Source: Gavia stellata (taxonomy: Eukaryota; Chordata; Aves; Gaviiformes; Gaviidae). From it: 64,000 nt of DNA. This document shows, one piece after another, positions 25,661 to 58,700 of this stretch (within the stretch, counting starts at the first letter, position 1; the number at the start of each line of letters is the position of its first letter). The stretch spans positions 3,530,001 through 3,594,000 of the forward strand of contig NC_082617.1 of assembly GCF_030936135.1 (NCBI RefSeq), given 5' to 3'. A model generated the notes under the pieces. That model made no database searches. It saw only the letters and a list, made by a program, of their open reading frames with translations, and had not been told where the DNA came from. A program made the translations under genes and the position numbers.

Positions 25661-25964
25661 TCCGCGGCGGCGGGCGGGCGCTGCGCTGCGCTGCGCTGCG
25701 GCGCGGGGCGGGGCGGAGTGACGCGCGTCCCGCCCCCCCCGGCCCTCCCCTCCGCGCAGTCAGCTGAGCCCCGCCGCGGCCGCCGGAGCCCGCCGCCCCC
25801 CGCCCCCCGCCCGTTCTCCCCCCCCTTCCCTCCCTCCGCATCCTTGCGCCGCCCGGCGCTGCGCCCGCCGCCCGCAGCCTCGCCCGGCTGGGTGTGCGTG
25901 TGTGCGCCCCCCCCATACCCTTCCCCAGCCGCTGCGGACCCCCCCCCGCCCCCCCCCCGGAGAC

Positions 25965-48915
<22,951 letters not shown>

Positions 48916-49670
48916 AAGGAAACGCCGCCACCGACTCGATGCCGAATTCACCTTCCCCGCCGGGCACCCGGCCCGGGGTGCGATCCTGCACCCAGCCCCG
49001 CCCGGCCCAGCTTTCTCTCTTGTTCTTGTGTTGACCCCCCCCTCCCCTCTCTCTGCCTTCCCCATCTCATTTTATCCATAGGGAGGGGACAACAGCCGAA
49101 AAAGAATATATTAAGAAAAGCGATGCATTGTGTTTAAAAGAGGAAACGAAAAAAAAATCTATATATTTGTAGCTGCAGCTATCCGAACACCCAGGAGCTC
49201 ATTGCTGAGTAACCCATCTGCCCATTGCTAGCGAATGATGACAACAAAAAAATTAACAGAAAAAACCCTTTTTCTAAAAGCGTCGCTCCTCGTTGGGGTC
49301 CCGTGCGGATGGACGGACGGACGGACAGACAGACGCACCACCATCGCTCCAGCCCCTGCCCAGGCAGGCGCCGCGGGCTGGGCTCAGCTCTCGCGTCGCT
49401 GCTCGCCCTCGGCTGGGGGGTCCCCGCCGGCGTCCCCTCTCCCTTGTCTTTTTGGGGTGGTGGGTGCTCCTACCAGATGCGCACCCCAACATCTGGCATG
49501 GGGTTTGGGGTGGTAGGGGGTACACCCGGGATGCTTCACGCTGCGACAATTCCCGTGTGAAAAGGGACCAAAATGGTCAAAACCTGGAGACGGGGCCCGT
49601 TGGCTCGCATGGCCGCCCCCCTGCCCTGCTGCAGCCCGGCCTCCCCCTTCCCCGGGTATTCCTTAAAATG

Positions 49671-49720
49671 CATATATATATATATAAAATAAAAATTTAA
49701 TTTTTATATATATATATCTC
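49671..49720 (+). other. AU-rich inverted repeat in the STXBP1 3'UTR
   Basis: A TATATATATA arm with A-rich extension faces an AATTTTTATATATATATA arm, giving an all-A/U hairpin with a small bulge. It encloses the proximal AATAAA. Confidence 0.7.
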
Positions 49721-50464
49721 TCTCCCCACCCATCCCCATGGCAGCTCGGTGCCCCCGCGCCCGGCTCCGCTCGTGTCGTCCCGTGGTGAAGCGTTTCTGA
49801 GCGTGCCGTTGCCCCGAGGCCTCCCCCGCTCCGGGCCCCCCCTCCGGACTCTGTGTATATTAATGACTGTGTCTCGTGACGTTCTTACAAGCTTGGTGTA
49901 TAGTGATTTAACTAAACCTCTTGATTTCAGTTGGTTTTTTTTTTATTTTTACACCCAAGGATTGCCCCCGCCCTCCCCTGCCATTAGATGCACTGCAATA
50001 TTTTGGGGTCCATCGTTTTGTTCTCTCCCCCTGAAGGCTGTGACCCCCTTTTCCTTCCCCAAAATCTCTTTCTTGCCTCGTTGGTGGTTAGCCCCCCCCT
50101 TCCCTCCCCGTCTGTTCCTTGCCCATAAAGTTAAATATATATTTTTAGGGCAAAGGCTGTATCATTGCACTGATATTTGTTGGTTCCTCCTTGGTCCTCC
50201 CACCCCGTTTGAGTTCCTTCTCGGTTTAGCAATGCAAATGCTTCAGGATCTTGTATGTTGGACATTATTTTTTTTTTCTGTTACAGTTATTTATATAAAA
50301 AATAATTTATCAAAAAGGAAAACTTAAAAAAAAAAATAATCTAGTCTGTCTTGGAACTTGTTTACCTTGAAATTACTGGAATCTAAATGTTTGAAAGTGT
50401 TGAAGCACAAACATGTATCATCTCTGTATATCTGTTCTTCTGTACTAAAGCACTCGAGTGACTA

Positions 50465-50470
50465 AATAAA
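50465..50470 (+). terminator. STXBP1: STXBP1 distal poly(A) signal
   Basis: AATAAA in ACTAAATAAAAGCG context at the end of the AU-rich UTR, followed by a return to GC-rich sequence. Cleavage is expected around 50,480-50,495. Confidence 0.85.
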
Positions 50471-50669
50471 AGCGATCTCCATCCCTAGTGCAACCGGGGC
50501 TGTGCCGTGCCGCTTGCTCGGGGGCCGGGCAGGCGAGGGAAAGGCTAGGGGAAATATTCTCACCAAAGCCCGAAGGCCTCCGAAGGAGAGATCCTGGTGT
50601 GGTGACACCAAAACTCACCCAAGGAACGGCTTCGAAAAGGAGGAAAAACCCACGAGCCAACCAACCGCG

Positions 50670-50675
50670 TTTATT
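50670..50675 (-). terminator. AKNA: AKNA distal poly(A) signal (candidate)
   Basis: TTTATT on the plus strand is AATAAA on the minus strand. Use of it would end the AKNA mRNA near 50,650, about 160 bp from the STXBP1 end. Confidence 0.5.
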
Positions 50676-51570
50676 TCGTTCAAAAATAGGCGATTATCTT
50701 AGTACAAAATACCGTCCGAATGGCTCTGCTGGTCATTACAAAATAGGAGATACGGAAAAAAAAAGTCATCCTTGCTCCTGGCTATTCCTTTTGGGATAGT
50801 TAAATACACCTGCGCGCTCCCTGTACGCTCCGGCTGGGCTGGGGGGGGTCGCAGCTTCCAGTGCGGCCGCGACCTGGCCCGTCGGCTCGCTTGGGACACA
50901 GGTACGAGCAGACGCAACCAGAGACAGAGATCTTCTTTAAAATCCCCTCCGCCTGCCCCCAACCCACCCCTCTCCCCCCAAAGGGCAGAGCAGCCCTGTT
51001 CCCAGCCCCTCCCCTGTCCCCCCCCCCCGGGCTGGTTGCAGGATCTGGGCTCAGTGGCTTTGCAAGCGCTTGGGGAGGCTCTAGACCTGAGTAACTCGCC
51101 GGGGGGTGTTAGCGATTCCCCCCCCAAGCGTGGGTCTTTGTACAACAACAAAATAGTTCAAAAAAATAAATACGTTTGACACGGGCACTTCAGGTAGGTC
51201 CTACCCATAAACACAGCCGGAGCACCGCAGGGAGAGATGCTCCGGGGATGGAGCGGGGGGGTTGGCCGGGGGCACGGGGTGCAGGTTCCACGTGGGTGCT
51301 GGTGGGTGCAGCTGGAGGGTCCCCCCCCCGGGGTTTGTGGGCTGCTGAGCACCCACCTCCGAGGTGCCTTGCCCTCTCCAAGGGCTGCTCCGACCACATC
51401 CATGTCGCTAAAACCCCAGGCATTATCTCCTTACACAACCAGCCTGGAGGTACAGGGGCTCTGCAGACCCCCCCAGGGCCGGATCCTGCCCCTGCCTTGG
51501 TCTCACGGGGCGATTCTTCCTCTGGCAGCCCAGATCGCCCGGGAATCCCAAGGAAAACCCCAAAGCTGCC

Positions 51571-51576
51571 TTTATT
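51571..51576 (-). terminator. AKNA: AKNA proximal poly(A) signal (candidate)
   Basis: Second minus-strand AATAAA, about 875 nt after the AKNA stop codon. It would give a short 3'UTR that excludes nothing but the distal 900 bp. Confidence 0.45.
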
Positions 51577-51680
51577 TCTGCCTGGATGACACCGTGGATG
51601 GCCACATCCAGGGATGGACCAAAAAAAGAAACCCACCCCTCAAATGCCCTAAGGATTATGCTGGAAATTAAAAACAGAAC

Positions 51681-51714
51681 ATATATATGTATCTGTATAT
51701 AGATACATATATAT
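51681..51714 (-). other. Perfect 14-bp inverted repeat in the AKNA 3'UTR
   Basis: ATATATATGTATCT (51,681-51,694), loop GTATAT, AGATACATATATAT (51,701-51,714): exact complementarity with a 6-nt loop. If the proximal poly(A) site is used it lies in the mRNA, about 100-130 nt before cleavage. Confidence 0.85.
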
Positions 51715-52451
51715 ACATACACACACACATATTATATATCCTCCATCAACCCTCAAAGAGTGATTTAGCTGCTTGCTAGCTACCTCGGAGAAAAAAAATT
51801 CACATAAAACCACCAAAAGAAGAGCTTTCCTAGGGAGGACCCGGCTCGGTTCAAGTCCAAGGGCAGAGCAGGGGGGGGGCACGCGGGTCGAGCCCCGGGC
51901 ATCGAGCCCCCGGAGGGTGCCCAAAGGCTGGGAAAGGGGTGGAAGAGGGAATCGCGGGTATTTCTGCCCACGCAGGCACGGAGGTAAACACAGCTGCCAA
52001 GGGGGGCTCGACCTGTGTTGTGGTAGGACCTACACAAAGTCAGAGCATCCCCAGAAGTGCTCAGCTCGGGGTGGCGTCTGCCTCGGGGGGCACAGGGGCC
52101 ACCCCGTTGGTCCCAGGGGACAGTGCCCTCCTGCCAGGGCTGTGCTCGCAGCCCGGGGTGCCGCAGGATGGTGCAGGTCTCGGGAGGCCTCTGCCCACGT
52201 CTTGCCCCCCCCTCCTGCGGCTTGGGTGGTCCTGAAAATGGACAGACAGATGGACAAGCGCTGCAGGAGGTCTAGGGCAAGCGGCATGGGGATGGGAGCC
52301 GGTGCAGGACCCTGTGGAGATGCCTCCAGCCCTGGTGTCCCCAGAACTGGCAGGGAGCATCCAGTACGGGAATGCTGATGGGGGGACCATCCTCTTCCTC
52401 CTCCTGCCCCCTGCGAGGGCAGGGAGGGTTTGGCAGGAGCCGGCGGGACCC

Positions 52452-52734
52452 TCAGAAGAGGCAGGAGCCCCGCAGGTCCCGCGCTCGGCTCAGCTCGGTG
52501 GCCAGCGCCCGGCTCATGCGGGTGGTGGTGAGCCTCACGCTCTGCGCAGCCTCCACGGCTTGGCTCAGCGACCGGTTCAGCTCCTCCAACTCATCCAGGT
52601 CCAGGGTCAGGCAGCGGCGGTGGGCAGCGGCGTACGGCCGGGGAGGACGCTCTGCCCACCGGTGCCCCACGGCGTGTTGGAGGGGGACCCCGGCCATGGC
52701 TGGGGCTGAGGTAGGTACCGCTGGGGAGCAGTAG
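52452..52734 (-). CDS. AKNA: AKNA exon 20 (last coding)
   Basis: 283 nt, residues 1,172-1,265. It encodes YCSPAVPTSAPAMAG and the conserved C-terminal amphipathic helix LDLDELEELNRSLSQAVEAA through RGSCLF; TGA at 52,454-52,452. Acceptor cttcttcccag. Confidence 0.95.
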
Positions 52735-55700
52735 CTGGGAAGAAGAAGGGGGCATGGGCTTGGCTTTGCTCCGTGGGCTGTGCCCCCCGGGGCTCTGTGC
52801 CTCCACTCCTCTTTGTTTTTCATCCCTCTCCGCCATCTCATCCACCTCCAACCCCCAGCACCCACCTCCCTACGCTCACCCCCATGCAGAGCCCCCCCAA
52901 AGGCGCTGGGGGCTGTGTGACCCCGCTCCCAGCTGGCTGCCAGCCGGGTGCCAGGCTCCGTGGGCAAACCAGCAGGTCCCTGGGGTGGGCACGGCCCCTC
53001 CCGGGTTCACCCTCCTCCCCTGGGAGATGCCAACCTCCCCCCATGGCCCCCCCCCCCCCCCCCCCCGCCACAGAGCATCCTTACAGCACAGAGGGCGCGT
53101 AAGGCACGAGGGGGACGTGTGCAAGGCAGCCGATGGCAGCGGTGGCACCAGGGCTGGCTGCCAAGTACCAAAGTCCGGGCTGCTCCGGCTTCTCGGCTCG
53201 GGGACCAACGCGGGGGCCTGGGGGGGACGTGCCACCGGGGCCACGCTCTGCTGCGGGGAGGAAGGGGATTAGATGTCCCCAGGGGTGTTAGATGTCCCCG
53301 GGGGGTGCAGCGAGTGGCAGCCCCAGGTGAGCCCCCCTGTGCCACACTGGGCTGCCACTGCCAGGTGGGAACAGCCATGCCCATGGGTAGCGGGTGGTGG
53401 CAGCGCTGGCTGTCACTTCTGTCCCCAAGCAGTGTGCCAGCGCTGTGACAAGGGTCTGAGGGCTGTTCCCTGTCCCCTCACCCCTGCCCCTGCTAGGAGA
53501 CGAGCCGTGCCAAGCACATGCCACCCCATCACCCACCATGTGCAGCTCCGTCCCTGCCGCTGGGTGCTGCAGCACCCATGGGTGCCCGGCATGCGGGGCA
53601 ACGCGTCCTCCTTGGGGTGCTGTGCCGGGGCTGCCTCGTGGCATCGCCCGCCCGGGAGCCGGCTACGGAGAGAGGAGCGAGTGTGTCCAGGAATGTCCTT
53701 GCGCAGAGCAAGCAAGGGCGGTTTGGAAGGAGCACGGGGGAGGCTGGGACAGGAGGCGGAAGCCTTTCCCTGCAAGGGGGCTGCAAAGGGGGGGCTGCAA
53801 AGGTGGGGCTGCAAAGGGGGGGGTCTGAAAAGGGGGGTCTGAAAAGGGGGGGTCTGCAAAAGGGGGCGTTTGCAAAAAGGTGGGGGGATCTGCAAAAGGG
53901 GGAGGGAGTCTGCAAAAAGGTGGGGGGATCTGCAAAAGGGGGAGGGAGTCTGCAAAGGGGGGGGCTTTTCAAAACAGGGGGGGTGTCTGCAAAATGGGGG
54001 GGTCTGCAAAGCACTCTGCATGCATTCAGCTGGGTTCCAGGCAGCCACGGGACAGAGCAGAGCCTGTTCCCCGGGAAGGGGCTGCGTTAACCTTCAGCTA
54101 AAGGACAGGGCTGGGGACAGGTGCCCACTGCCTCTGGGGACACCAGCCAGCAGCACGGAGCGGGGCGGGTGCCCCAGGGCAGGGGGGTCCGGCCGAGGGG
54201 CAGCGGGGAGAGCCCCAGGCGGTGGGGAGCGGGCTCGTATCTCCCCCTTCCCCGAGCCTCTAGTTAACGGATTAAAGTCATCAGCAGCTCCGTTGGCGGG
54301 CGATAGGGAAGGGCAGAAGGGGCTGGGGGCTGCTCCCGGGGCCACTCACCCGATGGCGTTCCGCTCCCGCAGCACCGGGGGCACCCCGGGGTGCCCGGCT
54401 CTTCTCGGGGTGCCGGGACGGCACGCGGTGTCACCGCCTGGTACCGCGTCCCTGCCAAAACCCAGCGTGAGTGTGGCCGGGGACCCCAACGCGGGGATGA
54501 CCGCCCTCGGCCCCCAGCACCGCCCGCCCCGGCACCCACCTGTGTACTGTCCCCGAAATGTCACCACACCTGGGTGACTCCCAGGGCTCTTCCGTGGGGA
54601 TGGGGTGGCCCGGGGCCCCACGGGCGAGGGCTCTGACTCTGAGGCTGCGGCAGAGGAGAGGGAAGCGGGGTGGGATCTGGTGGGTCCGGGCCCCAGATCT
54701 GCAGGATCTGGCCCTGGGCTGAGTGCTGCTGGGTCCCATGGGGCCACCGGGACCTGCTCAGTCCTCGTGGCCCCGCGGCCCCACCAGCACCCGGCTGCAT
54801 TTGGGGAAGGGGAAGCAGCGTGCAGAGAGGAGCGTGTCCCCACTGTCCCCTCTGTCCCCACCCTGGGGGGTGTCCCACTTACTGAGGTCCCGCTCTGTCC
54901 TGTCCCGTGGCAGCGATGCTGACCTCCCCCTCCTGGTGGGTGCGACCCCAGGGGCCACCCTGCCCCGCGCTGGGGGGTTCAGCTCCCTGCGGAGGGGACG
55001 GAGCCGCTGTCACCACCCAGACCCCTCAGTGTCCCCTCAGGCATCCCCCGACCCACTGCCCCGGTGCAGCCAGGCTGCCGGTCCCCCTCCCCGAGCCCAA
55101 CCTCCCCCCAGTCACAGCAGAAATGGGACAGGTTGGGGCTCAGGGTGTCCCCACACCCATGGGACATGGTGCTGTCCCAAACCGGGGGTGGCTGCTGCCA
55201 CCCCCCCGCCCAAGGTCCCTCCTGCCACCTACCCCGAGGGTGCTGTGTCCTTGGGGGACGATGGTCCACTGGCCACCATCTGCCTCCTGGCTGGGGTGGC
55301 ACGCGGGGCGGCTTTTCCCTCAGGATAGCTGCGGGAGCGGCGCAGGCTCTCCTCCAGCCTCCGCCGCAGCTGCCACACCTCGTCCCGCAGCGCCCGGATG
55401 GCCTGGCTGCCGCAGGACAGATGCCACGGTGAGGGGCTCCTGCAGCCAGCCAGGCTCCCCAGTGCTGGCTGCCGCTGGGTGCCCTGGGCGGGAGCAGCCC
55501 CGTCCCCCCCAGACCCCGCGCCTGCCCCTTCCCCACCAGCCAGGGCCCAGTAGCTCATGCTGTGCTGTTCCCCAAAACCAAGCCCGGGGCTTTGTCTGGG
55601 CTGGGGTCCGGTCTCAGCCAGCCCACACATGTCATGAGTGTGGAGGACTCAGCCCCAGCTAGGTCCTGGCTCTCCAAGAAGGGAAAACCTGCTGCTGCCC

Positions 55701-58700
55701 AGCGGAAGACGCTGGTGCCTTTGGGGACTTTGCCTGGGGGGGTCCCTGTGTCACTCACAGGGAGTTCGGCCCGGTTTGGGGGGGTACATAGACACTCACT
55801 CACGCTCCAGCCGGGAGCCCAGCAGGTCGCAGCGAGCCGGGTCGAGGGCCGGCAGGTCGGGGGACAGCGGGGTGGGGGACGGTGTTTCGGGGGATGGCGG
55901 GGGACTGGCTGGGCCCCTGGCCATGATGGGGGGGCAGCCGCCGGTGCTAGCACAACTCCTGCCTTCTGCCTCCGAGTCCGTGTGCGCTGGGGAGGAGGGG
56001 GGGCACGGTGAGCTGAGGTCGGCAACGTGGGGGTGTCCCCCCGCCCAGGAGAGACCCGGGAGAGCAGAGTCAGCAGGCGGGAGGCACCCCCAGGCCAGCA
56101 CCCCGAGGGGGTTGGGGGAACACCATGAACCAGAGCCTCTTCCACCCGCAGAGCCAGGGCCCCCCCAAATCTCTCTCCCCGGGGACACGTGCCTCCCCGA
56201 AACGCTGCCTACTCACTGCCGTCACCGTCGGGTCCTGCCTCGCTGCCCACGCTCTCAGCCCAGCGCGGGGGGGAGCTGCTCTGCGAGGGGGTGCTGGGGG
56301 GCAGGCGGGCCCCCCCCGTGCCGCCCTGCCCGCCCGCGGGGTAGATGCCCATCAGTGCTGTCTCGGAGGGAAGCGGGGTCGCCTCTCTCTTCCGCGGAGG
56401 GCAGAGGGTCGCGGGGATGGGGATGGAGGGTCCCAGCGAGCCGGGGGTCCTGGGGATGGGGTGGGTCATGCAGGCAGCCCCCACGGCTTGTCCCCCAGCC
56501 ATGGGCCACCCTGCACATCTCCAACTCCCCCCAGCACCCCCTCCCCGCTCCCCACGTCCTCACTGTCTCTCCCCCATCCCTGCTCCCCTTGGATGCCCCA
56601 AATCCCCCGACAGAGCTGACAGCCCATGTCCCCAAATCCCCCCCTCCCCAGGCGCAGGCAGGGACCCTGAGCCGTACCCGGTGCCGGGGGGCTGGTGCTC
56701 GGGGGTGCGCACGGGGGGTGACACCCTGCTGGCCTCTGAGCCCACGAAGCCGCTATCGGTCTCCGGCGACACAATGCGCTGCTCCTGCAGATGCATTGCG
56801 GGGAGGGGGGAGCAGGATTGGTGCCAAGCACCCCCAGGAACCCCAGCAGGGTCTGGGGGTGCTGGCATTTGGGGACCTGCAGTCCCAGGGGACTCACCTT
56901 GCAGGGCCGGTGCTGGGCAGCAGCACTGCCCGCCCTGTTGCTGTGGTGGGACAGGGACACTCGCGGTGGCTCGGGAAGCCCCAGGCGGGGCTTGGCTGTG
57001 GCCGGTGGCTCCTCAGCAGTGGCAGGGGACTGATGGCCCCGTGTGCCCCCTGGCCATGGGGGCTCCCCGGGGGGCAGCGGCGCTGCTCTCCTCTCTGGGG
57101 GGTGCCTGCGGGGAGAGGCCAAAGTGCAAGCGATGGGGCAGAGCAACCCCAAACGTGGGGAAAGGCCCTGGTACAGCCAGCTCTCCTGAGGAGGCTGTTA
57201 ACTCTGAAGCCTATCAATGACAGTGATGTAAAACCTGACATAAAACCTCCCACTCGCCCTGCCTGGGGGACTTATGCTCCCACAACACTTACAAGGGCAA
57301 GGTCTCGAGGTTGGCTCCATCCTCTAGCGACCGTGTCCTGCAGCGGACCTTGCTGGGACTGTTACTGACACTGTCCCCTGCCGCAGGGCCATCTGCCTCC
57401 TCCCGGGACCCACTCCCTGCCAGGCTCAGCTGCTCCAGGCTCAGTGACTCCGGCAAGGACTTGAATTGCTTGTACCTGTGGGGGACCCGCAGGCAAGAGT
57501 TGGTGGTTTTGGGGAGCCGCTCCCTGCCCGCATCCCCCCCCCGCCCCGCCGCGAGGGCACTCACTGCGCCAGCAGGTCACCAAAATCCTCCTCCACTCGG
57601 AGCTGCTTGTGCCAGAGGGGCCGGGGCAGCCCCCCCACCGCCTCGCTGTCCCCCGCTGTCCCCCGGGGACCCTGCATCAGCGCGGGGCTCTGTAGGCACA
57701 GCCGAAGTGGGTCGGCGAAGCACGACCCCCACCCCAGCCGCAGCAGGGTGCTCCCACCCCAGCATCTTAGCACCCCCCAGCCCCATCCGCCCCCTTGCAG
57801 CCTTGCTTGGCTCACCTCAGGGTGCGGGGAGCTGGCGGCCGGTGGCACGGAAGGGGCTGGAGGGGAGTGGGGCTGGGCAGGGTGCTGTGGGGGGAGCTGC
57901 CGCCCGGCCCCGGGCTCCAGCCGCTCCTTCAGCTCCTCCAGGCGCAGCCCCAGGCGGAAAATCTCCCCTTCCACCGCGCTGCAAGAGAGTGACCATCAGT
58001 GCCGGGGAGACCCCGAACCCCACGGCCCCCATCAGTGCCGGGGAGACCCCGAACCCCACAGCCCCCATCAGTGCCGGGGAGACCCCAAACCTCATGGCCC
58101 CCATCAGTGCCGGGGAGACACGGAACCCCACGGCCCCCATCAGTGCCGGGGAGACCCCGAACCCCACGGCGTGGGGGCCGGTGGCAGTGGGCTCTGGGGC
58201 TTTGCCAGCGGGGAGGGGGCGGTGGGGGTCAAGCACCTACCGGTCAGGATCGAAGTCCCCCGAGGCCCCCGGGTGCTGCTGCCGGGCTCCCAGGTACGCC
58301 CGCTCCAGCGCATCCTGCGCATCCTTCAGCTTCCTAAACCTCTGCGGCACAAGGGCGACGTCCGAGCCTGCCAGCTTGGCCCCGGGTCCCCGCCACCCCC
58401 CCGGGCCCACCGCGCATCCCCGGGGTGGGGTGCCGGGAAGGGGCTGACGCACCTGGAGCTGCTCCGGGGGCGCGGGGCTCCCCGTCCGGATCCAGCCTTC
58501 GAAGGACTCCACCTGGGCGGGAGAGAAAGGGCTGAGGCCAGTCCTGCTGCAGCCCCCACCACTGCAGCCCCCCACCCCGGTGCAGCCCCCCCACCCCGCG
58601 TCCCCCCCCGGGGCTTGCCTGTGCCTGCAGCTTGTGGGTCTGTCCCACCAGTGTCCGTGTCAGCTGGGTCCCCGGGCAGCAGCAGGGCCCCAGGCAGATG

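Larger units (their letters stand above)
48916..50490 (+). other. STXBP1: STXBP1 3'UTR
   Basis: About 1.57 kb from the stop codon to the expected cleavage site after AATAAA at 50,465-50,470. A proximal AATAAA at 49,688-49,693 sits inside an AU-rich hairpin (49,671-49,720), so a shorter UTR is possible. The distal part is AU-rich, with AUUUA-type elements near 50,285-50,310, unlike the GC-rich proximal part. The end is inferred from the signal; no transcript data are available. Confidence 0.85.
50650..52451 (-). other. AKNA: AKNA 3'UTR (extent uncertain)
   Basis: Minus-strand sequence after the AKNA stop codon. It ends at either of two AATAAA signals, near 51,550 or 50,650. It contains a perfect 14-bp inverted repeat at 51,681-51,714. 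No other coding signal was seen. Confidence 0.65.

Noticed and set aside
53663..54048. Pro/Phe/Cys repeat frames in three registers on the minus strand
   Set aside because: Translation of the acceptor-like tandem repeat in AKNA intron 18; no frame is continuous with AKNA exons.
57995..58170. Regular spaced repeats reminiscent of a CRISPR array
   Set aside because: Contiguous 36-bp tandem copies without spacers, inside a vertebrate intron.
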